Assembly: GCF_014337215.1 (NCBI RefSeq)
Contig: NZ_CP060635.1
Location: 1,997,501-2,061,500 of the forward strand
Length of the DNA: 64,000 nt
Reading direction: 5' to 3'
DNA from: Wansuia hejianensis
Lineage (GTDB): Bacteria > Bacillota > Clostridia > Lachnospirales > Lachnospiraceae
Positions 1 to 8,498 of this stretch are shown here, piece after piece; position 1 is the stretch's first letter, and each line of letters starts with the position of its first letter. Below the pieces are notes generated by a model. The model saw only the letters and a list, made by a program, of their open reading frames with translations. It did not search any database and was not told the origin of the DNA. The position numbers were made by a program, and so were the translations under genes.

Positions 1-252
1 CATCTTCTTCAGCATCCGGTCCAGATAAGGCCCGCTTTCGCCGTCCAGGTTGACCGCCCGCTCAATTCCCAGCTCCCGGTAAGCCGCCACGGCCTCTCCG
101 GTATCATAAGCCTCTTCGTAATGCTCTCCCAATCCCAGGCGGCCGAAATGAGCGTGCCCGTCAATAGCCGGATACTTCGGCCTTCCCGGGCAATGCTCCT
201 CAAGGCGGAGGCGGGTTATTGGCCTGTAATCTCTCAGCAGCAATTCTTTCAT
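1..252 (-). CDS. Amidohydrolase-family protein, N-terminal part (cut by window edge)
   Basis: The frame is open from a start at 252 to the window edge, giving 84 residues. An ATG pair at 250-255 follows GGAGGA, and the second ATG (252) has the better spacing. The N-terminus reads MKELLLRDYRP and continues to an I-D-G-H-A-H-F-G segment near residue 31. An early D-x-H-x-H is the first metal-binding motif of TIM-barrel amidohydrolases (amidohydrolase 2 family). The substrate cannot be told because the rest lies outside the window. The family call rests on this one motif. Confidence 0.6.
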   Translation of the reverse strand, partial: MKELLLRDYRPITRLRLEEHCPGRPKYPAIDGHAHFGRLGLGEHYEEAYDTGEAVAAYRELGIERAVNLDGESGPYLDRMLKKM

Positions 253-379
253 CATATCCTCCAGCGTCTTTATCTTGTTACTTTTTAACCATCATAGCCA
301 TTTTCCCCTCCTATGTCAACCCGACACAGGACTTCATCTTTACCAGATTTTACATCAAAAAATGTTCCTAATTTTATAC

Positions 380-408
380 TTGTATTCTGGAACAATATAT
401 ATTAGAAT
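380..408 (+). promoter_or_regulatory. Promoter of the ferredoxin gene
   Basis: TTGTAT (380-385) and TAGAAT (403-408) are 17 bases apart, a good sigma-A spacing, in an AT-rich stretch about 65 bases upstream of the ferredoxin start. Confidence 0.55.
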
Positions 409-472
409 GTGCTTAGGGCCTGGGGTAAGGGCCTGGAAAATTACAAATGGTAGATTTAAGGAGGATATAACA

Positions 473-643
473 ATGGCACGTGTAATTACCGATGAATGTG
501 TATCTTGTGGAACCTGCGTAGGCGAATGTCCTGTTGACGCTATCAGCGAGGGTGACGGAAAATACGAAATCGCTGCTGATACCTGCGTAGACTGCGGCGC
601 TTGCGAAGACGCTTGTCCGACAGGAGCTATTGTTGCTGAATAA
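473..643 (+). CDS. 2[4Fe-4S] clostridial-type ferredoxin
   Basis: A 56-residue acidic electron carrier of the cytoplasm. Two cysteine motifs are visible, CVSCGTC..CP near residues 9-20 and CVDCGAC..CP near 38-49, each able to hold a [4Fe-4S] cluster with one cysteine donated from the other half. This is the classic clostridial ferredoxin that shuttles low-potential electrons, for example from pyruvate:ferredoxin oxidoreductase. The ATG at 473 is chosen because AAGGAGG lies 8 bases before it; a longer open frame to 275 has no such site. It has its own promoter and a terminator right after it, so it is monocistronic. Confidence 0.95.
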   Translation: MARVITDECVSCGTCVGECPVDAISEGDGKYEIAADTCVDCGACEDACPTGAIVAE

Positions 644-682
644 TTCAGGAACAGGAACGATTTTATTTAAACATATTAAAAA

Positions 683-728
683 GAGGGTGTCTCGGGTTCA
701 AGTTACTTGATCCTGAGACGCCTTCTTT
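683..728 (+). terminator. Rho-independent terminator after ferredoxin
   Basis: An 11-bp stem (686-696 with 712-722, one G-T pair) has a 15-base loop and is followed by TTCTTT. Confidence 0.75.
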
Positions 729-811
729 CATTATGCCTTTTCCTCTCTTTTCTGTAATCCTTCTTATACGTCCGCCACACCGGCAGCATCCCGGCCGGCA
801 TGACGATCCAT

Positions 812-1267
812 TTAACGCAGCGCTTTCCTGCTGGTCTTTTTCTTCTTTTTTCCCTTCTGTCTTTTCTGCTCTTCCGTCACCGCCACCTGCTTCCTGGCTA
901 TCTGGTGCTGCCTGATCGCCTCATCTACCCGTTTATACCTGTCTTCCTGCCGTCTCTGGCGTTTCAGCTCCTGCATCAGCCGGTCTAAAACTTCATAGAA
1001 CCTCAACTGCCTGTCCTTGTCCTCTTCCGGTGCGGCCGCCTGCATAAGCAGCGGAATCACCTCTTTAATCTCCTTCAGCTGATATCCCTTTTTCTTTAAC
1101 TCCTGTATGCACAGAAAAATCTGAATATCTTCTGTACTGTAGCATCGGTTCCCCTTGGGATTTCTTCTTATGTCCAGTCCAAACTGCTCTTCCCAGTACC
1201 GTAGCGCTGATGATTTCTCGCCGAGTATTTTGACGGCCTCCGCCACTGGGTAAATGGTTTGTTCCAT
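812..1267 (-). CDS. MerR-like helix-turn-helix regulator
   Basis: A 151-residue protein whose first 70 residues are a winged-helix MerR-type DNA-binding domain (YPVAEAVKILG, then SSALRYWEEQFGL and a conserved R-x-N-P-K-G-N-R-C-Y wing). A long charged helix follows, and the C-terminus is very basic (five lysines in a row), unlike classic MerR effector domains with metal-binding cysteines. It probably acts as a DNA-binding regulator or nucleoid-associated protein; the target is unknown. It stands alone between the ferredoxin terminator and a two-gene exported-protein unit on the same strand. Confidence 0.75.
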   Translation of the reverse strand: MEQTIYPVAEAVKILGEKSSALRYWEEQFGLDIRRNPKGNRCYSTEDIQIFLCIQELKKKGYQLKEIKEVIPLLMQAAAPEEDKDRQLRFYEVLDRLMQELKRQRRQEDRYKRVDEAIRQHQIARKQVAVTEEQKRQKGKKKKKTSRKALR

Positions 1268-1377
1268 AGACCTGCCCCTTCCATATGATATAATAATCGT
1301 CCCTTTTCATTATACCATCCGGGCCTTTCAATACAACGAAATTCGTTCGACAAAACCAACGCAAACCCCCGCCCCTT

Positions 1378-1599
1378 CTAATTTTTTCTGCGTTTTTCCA
1401 ATATAGAAGGCACAAAAAGCACCGCGAAATATGCCAAACCGATCACCAAAGCCGCTGCCGCCACTTTCAGTCCGCCTTTCAAATCCCCGTACTGGAGCAC
1501 CAGTGCAAATTCCTGAACGGCGTGCCATCCGAATCCCAGAGCGAACAGCGCCAGGATCATCCACCGTCCCACTTTTTTACCCTTTTTCACAGTCTTCAC
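1378..1599 (-). CDS. Small two-helix membrane protein
   Basis: A 73-residue protein with a basic N-terminus, two hydrophobic segments (about residues 13-32 and 42-64) and a basic tail. No family is recognised. It starts with GTG at 1599, whose bases overlap the TGA stop of the upstream exported protein (1596-1598), so translation is probably coupled and the two products may act together at the membrane. Confidence 0.55.
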   Translation of the reverse strand: MKTVKKGKKVGRWMILALFALGFGWHAVQEFALVLQYGDLKGGLKVAAAALVIGLAYFAVLFVPSILEKRRKN

Positions 1600-2861
1600 C
1601 CCACTTCCACCGGCTGATCAAACATCTCTTCAGCAAAAGAAAAGTTCATGCCGTCATCCGATACATACAGTGCTTTTACCAGTTTTCCGTCTCTCGCATA
1701 ATCCCCGCTGTCCCCCTGTCCCACAATCAGGAAGATTCTACCATTCTCCCGGTAAATGTTCTCCACCTCTGTAAAAGGGTTATATCCCAGCTTCTCCGCC
1801 GCCGGAGCATCCGCGGGAAGTGTAATCTCCCGGGCGCTCGTCCCGTTATCCTCTGTATAGTACAGGACACAGTTTCCATCCCCGTCCGCACCTCCGGAAG
1901 CCAGATATCCTATTCCATCCGCCGCAAACCATACGCAGGAATAAGAACCTCCCTGAAACGCCTCGCCAGACAGCAGCTCCCATCCGGAAAAATCCGCAGT
2001 CATAAATGTACCGTAATAATCGTGTCCCAGCGAACGGTCCACCGCCAGGGAAACATAGCATCGGGTTTCTGTCCTGGAGAGATAGGCCACGCTTCTGTAC
2101 CCGCTGTCATAGATCCTGGACTCATTCCAGCTTTCTCCGGCATCCGTGCTGTAAATTAAATAGGAGTAACTGCCGGTGTAAGCGACAAAAGCGGTAAACT
2201 CCCTGGTGATGATACGGCTGTTATCACCAATATATTCGTCATATCCGCCGTTATTAGTTCCGGCGATATCTTCATAGGGTACAGGCACCTCAAACATACT
2301 CTTTCCATAATCATAAGTAACGTAAAGCTTCTGGTCCCGGAACACATACGTGCACTCCTCATCCTGCATTTCATAGGAGGGGGGCTTAATTTCTTCCTGA
2401 AGCGCAGGATCTGTGGCAATCTGATACTGCACCGGACTCATCTGTTCCATGACCTGATACTCCCCCCTATGCGCCACCAGCTTAAGCACCGTCTGGGCCT
2501 GATACCAGCCGTATCCGTACTCTGTTGCATTATAATAAGCAAGCAGCTCATAGTTGCCGCTCGCCGGCTTGATCAGATAATCAATCTGCACATATCCCGC
2601 CTCCCCGTCCAGGACTTGCACTTCCATCACCCTTTCGTCCAGCAGGCGGTACCCATAAGGCACCTTCCAGCCTTCCAGCTGCTCTGTATACTGCTCCAGC
2701 CACAGCGCCGCAGCACTTTTCAGATCCTTCTGTCCGCTATCCTCCACAATGCTGCCCACTGCCTCCGGGGGGCTGTAGAAATGCCAGGCAGACCCCTGCA
2801 CCGCCGCCGCCGTCAGACAGCCGCCAGCCAGCGCCAACAAACCTTTTAGCATATTTCTCAT
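1596..2861 (-). CDS. Exported protein with sialidase-type Asp-box repeat
   Basis: A 421-residue protein that begins MRNMLKGLLALAGG, a basic and hydrophobic signal peptide or anchor ending near an A-A-A-V-Q-G stretch. The start at 2861 is chosen because AGGAGG precedes it by a normal distance; a longer frame has no such site. Near residue 245 it has S-T-D-A-G-E-S-W-N, an Asp-box (BNR) motif typical of beta-propeller proteins. No sialidase active-site set was recognised, so catalytic activity is not claimed. It probably sits outside the membrane and is translationally coupled to the small membrane protein that follows. Confidence 0.65.
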   Translation of the reverse strand: MRNMLKGLLALAGGCLTAAAVQGSAWHFYSPPEAVGSIVEDSGQKDLKSAAALWLEQYTEQLEGWKVPYGYRLLDERVMEVQVLDGEAGYVQIDYLIKPASGNYELLAYYNATEYGYGWYQAQTVLKLVAHRGEYQVMEQMSPVQYQIATDPALQEEIKPPSYEMQDEECTYVFRDQKLYVTYDYGKSMFEVPVPYEDIAGTNNGGYDEYIGDNSRIITREFTAFVAYTGSYSYLIYSTDAGESWNESRIYDSGYRSVAYLSRTETRCYVSLAVDRSLGHDYYGTFMTADFSGWELLSGEAFQGGSYSCVWFAADGIGYLASGGADGDGNCVLYYTEDNGTSAREITLPADAPAAEKLGYNPFTEVENIYRENGRIFLIVGQGDSGDYARDGKLVKALYVSDDGMNFSFAEEMFDQPVEVG

Positions 2862-2982
2862 ATACTTCCTCCTGTGATTCCTCTCCTCCCTCATACCAAA
2901 TAAACCTGACACAGAAAGAGGCCCGGCCAAAGGCTGGACTTCCTGTACAGCCTTATATTCCGGACCCCCTCGGTCAGTCGTA

Positions 2983-4326
2983 TTATTTTCTGTTGCCCTG
3001 TTCCAGATTCATGAACTTGGTATAATCGGGCAGCCACACCAGATTCACGGTTCCGATCGGACCGTTCCTCTGTTTGGCAATGATGATCTCCGCCACGCCT
3101 TTCATATCAGAATCCTTATTGTAATAGTCATCCCGGTATATGAACATAACCATATCCGCATCCTGCTCAATGGCACCTGATTCACGCAGGTCGGAAAGCA
3201 TCGGCCGGTGATCGGTCCTGCTCTCCACCGCACGGCTCAGCTGTGACAAAGCCACCACAGGTACGTTCAGCTCCCTGGCCAGCGCCTTCAGTGAACGGGA
3301 AATATCGGATATTTCCTGCTGTCGGGAATCATTGCCCTTTCCCCCGCCAGACATCAGCTGCAGGTAATCGATCATAATGATATCCAAACCATGCTCCAGC
3401 TTATATTTCCGGCATTTGGAACGCAGCTCCCGCACTGTGATGCCGGGAGTGTCGTCGATGATCAGCCTGGAATCGCCGATGAGCCCGGCACTCTCAATGA
3501 GCTTGCTCCAGTCCTCATCCTTCAGATTGCCTGTTCTCAGGCTCTGGGAATTCACCCTGGAATCCATAGCGAATAAACGGTTCATCAGCTGCTGCTTGGA
3601 CATTTCAAGGCTGAAAATCGCCACCGCCCGGTTCTGCTTAAACGCCATGTATTCAGCAATATTGAGCACAAACGCCGTCTTACCCATGGAAGGCCTGGCC
3701 GCCACGAGAATCAGGTCAGAGTTCTGAAAACCGGAAGTCTTATAGTCCAGATCTATAAATCCTGTCGCCAGTCCCGTCACGCTTCCCGTAGTCTTGGACG
3801 CTTTTTCGATATTCTCCAGCGTATCCATTACCACCTGGCGTATCGGCACCATGTCTCCGGAATCCCTCTGCTGAAAAAGCTGGAACATCTTTTTCTCAGA
3901 GGAATCCAATATTTCTTCTACTGGTTCCTTATTCAGATAACAGGTATTTTCAATTTCCTCAGATAACCGGATCAGGCGGCGCAGGATTGCCTTTTCACTG
4001 ACAATCGTCGCGTAATATTTTACATTCGCCGAGGTTGGGACTGCATTCAGCAGATCCCGGACAAACTCCATGCCGGCAATCTCCGGCGGCACGTCCTTTT
4101 CTTTCAGACGGTTCTGAAGGGTAACGACATCAACCGCCTTCCCCTCATTAAACAGTTCCACCATAGCATCAAAAATAATTCCATATTGATGCTGATAAAA
4201 GTCCTCGCTGGTCAATATTTCTGACGCAGTCATGATCGCTTCCCGCCCCATGAGCATGGAACCAATGACAGATTGTTCCGCTTCCACACTGTGCGGCAGT
4301 ATCCTCTTGATCAGCGCCTCTTCCAT
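2983..4326 (-). CDS. dnaB: Replicative DNA helicase DnaB
   Basis: A 447-residue hexameric helicase that unwinds the chromosome at the replication fork. The N-terminal all-alpha domain begins with P-H-S-V-E-A-E-Q-S-V-I-G. The RecA-like C-terminal domain has the Walker A segment A-R-P-S-M-G-K-T-A near residue 215, D-Y-L-Q-L-M-S (Walker B) near 320, and the L-S-Q-L-S-R and S-D-L-R-E-S-G-A-I-E-Q-D-A-D motifs. Length and motifs are standard. It follows rplI by 13 bases in the widely conserved gdpP-rplI-dnaB order. Confidence 0.97.
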   Translation of the reverse strand: MEEALIKRILPHSVEAEQSVIGSMLMGREAIMTASEILTSEDFYQHQYGIIFDAMVELFNEGKAVDVVTLQNRLKEKDVPPEIAGMEFVRDLLNAVPTSANVKYYATIVSEKAILRRLIRLSEEIENTCYLNKEPVEEILDSSEKKMFQLFQQRDSGDMVPIRQVVMDTLENIEKASKTTGSVTGLATGFIDLDYKTSGFQNSDLILVAARPSMGKTAFVLNIAEYMAFKQNRAVAIFSLEMSKQQLMNRLFAMDSRVNSQSLRTGNLKDEDWSKLIESAGLIGDSRLIIDDTPGITVRELRSKCRKYKLEHGLDIIMIDYLQLMSGGGKGNDSRQQEISDISRSLKALARELNVPVVALSQLSRAVESRTDHRPMLSDLRESGAIEQDADMVMFIYRDDYYNKDSDMKGVAEIIIAKQRNGPIGTVNLVWLPDYTKFMNLEQGNRK

Positions 4327-4339
4327 CCGGCCTTTCCTC

Positions 4340-4786
4340 CTAAGCTTCTTTCACATGCACCTTCAGCTGCGCCGTCACCTGCGGATGCAGCTTAACCGCG
4401 ACTGTCGCCGTACCCAATTCCTTAATCGGGCCGTCCATCTGCAGCTTCTTCTTATCCAGTTCAAATCCCAGCTGCTCCTTCGCGGCCTCGGCAATTTCTT
4501 TTGCAGAGATTGAGCCGAATACCCGGCCGCCTTCCCCCACTTTAATGGGGATCGTGACCTCGCTTTCTGAAATCCGGCCGCCGAACTCCCTGGCAGCCTC
4601 CAGCACCTCCTTGGCCACCTTATCCTCATGAGCCTTCTGCAGCTTAAGATCATTCAGATTCTTAGGAGTCGCCTCCACGCCCAGCTTCTTCGGCAGCAGC
4701 ATATTCCTGGCATAGCCGTCGCTGACATTTACAATCGCCCCCTTTTTTCCGAGGCTCTTAACATCTTCCAGTAAAATAACTTTCAT
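4340..4786 (-). CDS. rplI: 50S ribosomal protein bL9
   Basis: A 148-residue two-domain ribosomal protein that binds 23S rRNA near the L1 stalk. The N-terminus MKVILLEDVKSLGKKG and the N-x-L-L-P-K-x-x-G-V-E-A segment are diagnostic. The start at 4786 is preferred over an in-frame ATG at 4804 because GGAGGAG precedes it and because family members begin MKVIL. The ribosome site lies inside the last codons of gdpP, so translation is coupled to it. Confidence 0.96.
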   Translation of the reverse strand: MKVILLEDVKSLGKKGAIVNVSDGYARNMLLPKKLGVEATPKNLNDLKLQKAHEDKVAKEVLEAAREFGGRISESEVTIPIKVGEGGRVFGSISAKEIAEAAKEQLGFELDKKKLQMDGPIKELGTATVAVKLHPQVTAQLKVHVKEA

Positions 4787-4787
4787 A

Positions 4788-6845
4788 CTAAATCTCTCCT
4801 CCATCCAACATCTCTGTAAGGGTATCCTTCAGATAGTCTTTCGCTTCCTGAACAGTCGAGCTTTCCAACTGGCAGCCGGCAATATTCAAGTGGCCGCCGC
4901 CGCCCATCCGTTCCATAATGATCTGCACATTGACCTCATCAATCGCCCTCGCGCTGATGTAAATAATTCCTCTGTATTCTGTCAGAACAAAGGATGCTTT
5001 GACTCCGACAATATTCAACAGCTCATTGGCCGCCTGCGCCCCCACAATCGTCGGGCTGTCCACATATCCGCTGGGGCATTCTGAGATAGCAAAGGACTCA
5101 CGGAACAGTTCCGCGTTCCGGATCGTCTCGCCTCTCGCCCGGTAATCGTTCATATTCTCACGGAACAGCTTCCGCACCCTGGTCACATCCGCTCCGCAGC
5201 GGCGCAGAAACGCAGCGGCTTCAAAGGTTCTCACGCCCGTCTTCTGCAGGAAGTTATCCGTGTCCACCATAATACCCGCATAAATGGCGTCTGCCTCGAT
5301 ATTCCGTATACGAATTCCGTCTGCAAAATACTGAAGGATCTCCGCAACCATCTCGCAGGCCGAGGACGCATACGGCTCGATATAGGAAAGCACAGAATTC
5401 CGTATTACCTCGCTGCCCTGACGGTGATGGTCAAGGACAACGATGGTTTTCGTCATATATAGCAGCTCCTCACACTCAGTATAGCTGGGCTTATTGGTGT
5501 CCACAACCACCACAAGCGTGTTCTCATCCGTCATCTCCCGGGCCTCATGGCAGTTCAGAAACATATGCGCATCATAATCAGGATTATGCAGAAAGCCTTC
5601 CATCAACGGACGGATTGAAGACGTAGGGTTGTCAATCACAATGTGTACTTTTTTATTCAGAGTCTTAGCCGCCCGGTAAATACCGACCGCAGCGCCGAAG
5701 GAGTCCACGTCAATGATCTTGTGCCCCATGACGATGATTTTATCTTTGCTATCCATGAATTCTTTCAGCGCATGGGCCTTGACACGGGCTTTGACGCGGG
5801 TATTCTTCTCAACCGCCTGAGATTTCCCTCCATAATAGAGAATTTTATCCCCATCCTTCAGCACAACCTGATCACCGCCTCTGCCCAGAGCCAGATCAAT
5901 GGCGATCCGGGCGCAATCAGAGTTCTTGGAATAGGAACCGCTGTTGGCGCCGATGCCAATACTGATGGTAACAGCCATATCATTGCCGATGTTCACGGTC
6001 TTGACTTCTTCCAGAATATTAAATTTCATATTCTTTAATTCATTCAGAGAGCGGGTCCGCATGACCAGGAAATACTTATCCTTCTCGAATTTCTTCACCA
6101 GCCCGTCAATGTCATTAAAGTATTTATTGATTTTCCGGTCAATCAAAGCTGTCAGCAGTGAGCGTCTGACCTCTTCCACGCTTTCCAGCGCTTCATCGTA
6201 ATTGTCCAGATAAATCAGACCCGTGACCATTGTCTCATCCTCATATTTATGGATGTACTCATTCAGTTGGGTCTCGTCAAAAAGATACATGGCATAGAGA
6301 TGGGAGGACTGTCCGTCTTCCAATTCCAGTATCTCAGAATTTTCAATCATTGAATCGATATTTACACACTTTATATGCACGCGAAAATCCCGCCGCATAT
6401 AAGAAAGGTAATAATCTGCTTCTTCCCCTTCCCCCGGGAACTTTTCAAGGGTAATTTCCGAAAAAATATTCGTGATGGACTTCCTGTATGTCCGGTTTTC
6501 TTTTCCGGTCAGAGAGGCGAATTCCTGGTTAAACCACAGCAGCTTCCCTTCGTCATCCAGCACCGCATAGGGCAGAGAAAAATCCATAATCAACTGTCTC
6601 TGTACCTGCCCATATTGTGCGGCAAAGGTAATCAGTTCGTTGAATACGGCCGCACGTTTTGTATAATAAAAAATCAGTGCGATAATCAGATACAGCACTA
6701 TTCCTGCGCTGACCAGAAGTCCCGCATTGACATCCAGAAAATATACGCCGACGTTCATCGCAACCAGCAGCACGAAAAGCCCCAATGGGCATCTCAGATA
6801 GCTGCGCAGCTGTCCGCTCAATTTTATTTTATTAATTTTGTCCAT
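4788..6845 (-). CDS. gdpP: Cyclic-di-AMP phosphodiesterase GdpP (DHH family)
   Basis: A 685-residue membrane enzyme that hydrolyses c-di-AMP to pApA. Order: two transmembrane helices (about 20-65), a PAS-like sensor domain (about 75-150), a degenerate GGDEF domain (ending with A-L-G-R-G-G-D-Q-V), then the catalytic DHH/DHHA1 domains. Visible catalytic parts are G-H-K-I-I-D-V-D-S-F-G, V-D-T-N-K-P, L-D-H-H-R and the terminal G-G-G-G-H motif. The start at 6845 follows AGGAG; an ATG at 6866 lies upstream of that site. It leads the gdpP-rplI-dnaB operon. Confidence 0.95.
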   Translation of the reverse strand: MDKINKIKLSGQLRSYLRCPLGLFVLLVAMNVGVYFLDVNAGLLVSAGIVLYLIIALIFYYTKRAAVFNELITFAAQYGQVQRQLIMDFSLPYAVLDDEGKLLWFNQEFASLTGKENRTYRKSITNIFSEITLEKFPGEGEEADYYLSYMRRDFRVHIKCVNIDSMIENSEILELEDGQSSHLYAMYLFDETQLNEYIHKYEDETMVTGLIYLDNYDEALESVEEVRRSLLTALIDRKINKYFNDIDGLVKKFEKDKYFLVMRTRSLNELKNMKFNILEEVKTVNIGNDMAVTISIGIGANSGSYSKNSDCARIAIDLALGRGGDQVVLKDGDKILYYGGKSQAVEKNTRVKARVKAHALKEFMDSKDKIIVMGHKIIDVDSFGAAVGIYRAAKTLNKKVHIVIDNPTSSIRPLMEGFLHNPDYDAHMFLNCHEAREMTDENTLVVVVDTNKPSYTECEELLYMTKTIVVLDHHRQGSEVIRNSVLSYIEPYASSACEMVAEILQYFADGIRIRNIEADAIYAGIMVDTDNFLQKTGVRTFEAAAFLRRCGADVTRVRKLFRENMNDYRARGETIRNAELFRESFAISECPSGYVDSPTIVGAQAANELLNIVGVKASFVLTEYRGIIYISARAIDEVNVQIIMERMGGGGHLNIAGCQLESSTVQEAKDYLKDTLTEMLDGGEI

Positions 6846-6921
6846 TCCACCGCTCCTTTTAAGCATATTTCATATGCTTGCTGCGAAGTGCGCGTCATGC
6901 AGGGCAAACCCTCTTTTCACA

Positions 6922-6947
6922 GGCGGCCGGCTGCCGTGCCGGCCGCC
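6922..6947. other. GC-rich perfect hairpin between ssb and gdpP
   Basis: GGCGGCCGGC (6922-6931) and its exact complement (6938-6947) flank a 6-base loop. There is no U-run on either side, so it may be a processing or pause element rather than a standard terminator. Confidence 0.5.
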
Positions 6948-6963
6948 CTGAAACCCGCCGCCT

Positions 6964-7440
6964 TTAATTAAAAGGCAGTTCCTCATCAATTCCATCCGGA
7001 ATATTCATGAAACCATCCGCAGAAGCCGGGGCAGGCGACGGCGCGCTGGGCGCGGACGGCTGCTGGTAGGACGGCTGCTGATAAGACGGCGTAAAGCCTG
7101 CACTGTTCTCAGCGCTGGCATTCTTGCTTTCTGCAAACTCCTGATCTTCTACCACAACATCCGTGGTATAGACCTTATTCCCATCCCGGTTCGTGTAACT
7201 TCCCGTCTGAATCCTTCCGCTCACAACGATCCGTATCCCCTGATGAAAATATTTCTCTGCAAATTCAGCGCTTCTTCCGAAGGCCACACAGCTGATAAAA
7301 TCAGCGCTCTGATCTCCGTCCCTCTTGAACCTGCGGTCCACGGCCAACGTATATCTGGCCACTGCTGTGGAATTCTCGCCGGCTGAATAACGGATATCAG
7401 GGTCTCTTGTCAGTCTTCCCATTAAAATAACTTTATTCAT
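6964..7440 (-). CDS. ssb: Single-stranded DNA-binding protein SSB
   Basis: A 158-residue protein with an N-terminal OB fold (MNKVILMGRLTRDPDIRYS through about residue 105), a disordered Pro/Ser/Gln linker with S-Y-Q-Q-P repeats, and the acidic tip D-E-E-L-P-F-N that recruits repair and replication partners. It coats single-stranded DNA as a tetramer. The start at 7440 (AGGTAAG upstream) gives the canonical N-terminus. rpsF and rpsR, usually on either side of ssb in Firmicutes, are absent here. Confidence 0.95.
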   Translation of the reverse strand: MNKVILMGRLTRDPDIRYSAGENSTAVARYTLAVDRRFKRDGDQSADFISCVAFGRSAEFAEKYFHQGIRIVVSGRIQTGSYTNRDGNKVYTTDVVVEDQEFAESKNASAENSAGFTPSYQQPSYQQPSAPSAPSPAPASADGFMNIPDGIDEELPFN

Positions 7441-7552
7441 TCTACTTACCTCGATACCTTCTGAATTTTTGTATATCACGGCTTTTTATGATACCATAAA
7501 AGCCTCTAAAAGTCAATTTTGCGCCAATTTCTGAAGAGCCTGCGAGAACAGC

Positions 7553-7738
7553 CTATGAATCTTTCTTCCTCAAATTTCTGGTATTCTTCTCGACCAGCTT
7601 TCTGGCTATCATAATCTGATGGCCGCACCCCATACATTTGAGGCGGAAATCCGCGCCTACACGGAGGATCTCCCATTCGCTGCTTCCGCAGGGATGGGGC
7701 TTTTTTAATTTCACAACATCTCCAACTGCATAATCCAT
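7553..7738 (-). CDS. DUF951 family protein
   Basis: A 61-residue protein matching the DUF951 pattern: M-D-Y-x-V-G-D-V-V-K-L-K-K-P-H-P-C-G, then W-E-I-L-R-V-G-A-D and C-M-G-C-G-H. The cysteines could bind zinc. The family is common in Firmicutes, often next to rpsF-ssb, and its function is not established. It starts 4 bases after the sirtuin gene, so the two are probably cotranscribed. Confidence 0.85.
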   Translation of the reverse strand: MDYAVGDVVKLKKPHPCGSSEWEILRVGADFRLKCMGCGHQIMIARKLVEKNTRNLRKKDS

Positions 7739-7742
7739 ATGG

Positions 7743-8468
7743 CTACCTCACCGCTATCTGCTCCAGCACCTGTCCGATCGGCTCCTGAATCAGAAGGTCC
7801 GCGCTCTTGTCCATCCCAGTTGCGCCTTTATTGATCAGAACGATCTTATCTCCGCTGAAATATTGAATCAGCCCCGCCGCCGGATATACGACCAGGGAAG
7901 TTCCACCCACGATCAGGACCTGCGCGTGAGAAATTACAGAAATAGCCTCCTGAATCGTCTTCTGATCCAGGCCTTCTTCGTACAGGACCACATCCGGCTT
8001 GATCATCCCGCCGCACTCCCTGCAATGGGGGACACCTTCTGCTTCTGCCACATATCCGGCATCATAAAAGGCATGGCACTTCATGCAGTAATTCCTGTGA
8101 ACGCTGCCATGGAGCTCCAGCACCTTCCTGCTCCCGGCCGCCTGGTGCAGCCCGTCGATATTCTGAGTCACCACCGCCTTCAGCTTCCCCGCCTCCTCCA
8201 GCTCCGCCAGCTTTCTGTGAGCTGCGTTGGGCCTGGCGGTCAGTGCCAGCATCTTATCATGATAGAACCGGTAAAATTCCTCCGGGTTCTTCATAAAAAA
8301 AGTATGGCTGAGGATCGTCTCCGGCGGATAATCATACTTCTGGTTATACAGCCCGTCCACGCTCCTGAAATCCGGAATCCCACTCTCCGTGGACACGCCC
8401 GCCCCTCCGAAAAAAACGATGTTGTCATGGTCATCCACAATCTTCTGCAGCTGTTTAATGGCCTCCAT
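7743..8468 (-). CDS. cobB: Sir2-family NAD-dependent protein deacylase
   Basis: A 241-residue sirtuin that removes acyl groups from lysine using NAD. Visible are the NAD-binding motif G-A-G-V-S-T-E-S-G-I-P-D-F-R-S near residue 21, T-Q-N-I-D with the following H-G-S (catalytic His), and four cysteines in two C-x2-C pairs for structural zinc. The start at 8468 has AGGAGG just upstream; an ATG six codons earlier overlaps that site. It is followed at once by the DUF951 gene. Confidence 0.93.
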   Translation of the reverse strand: MEAIKQLQKIVDDHDNIVFFGGAGVSTESGIPDFRSVDGLYNQKYDYPPETILSHTFFMKNPEEFYRFYHDKMLALTARPNAAHRKLAELEEAGKLKAVVTQNIDGLHQAAGSRKVLELHGSVHRNYCMKCHAFYDAGYVAEAEGVPHCRECGGMIKPDVVLYEEGLDQKTIQEAISVISHAQVLIVGGTSLVVYPAAGLIQYFSGDKIVLINKGATGMDKSADLLIQEPIGQVLEQIAVR

Positions 8469-8498
8469 AGGTTCCTCCTTTCTCATTCCACGGCCGGC

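Noticed and set aside
275..472. Longer N-terminus for ferredoxin
   Set aside because: It spans the promoter; the ATG at 473 has AAGGAGG and gives the exact family length.
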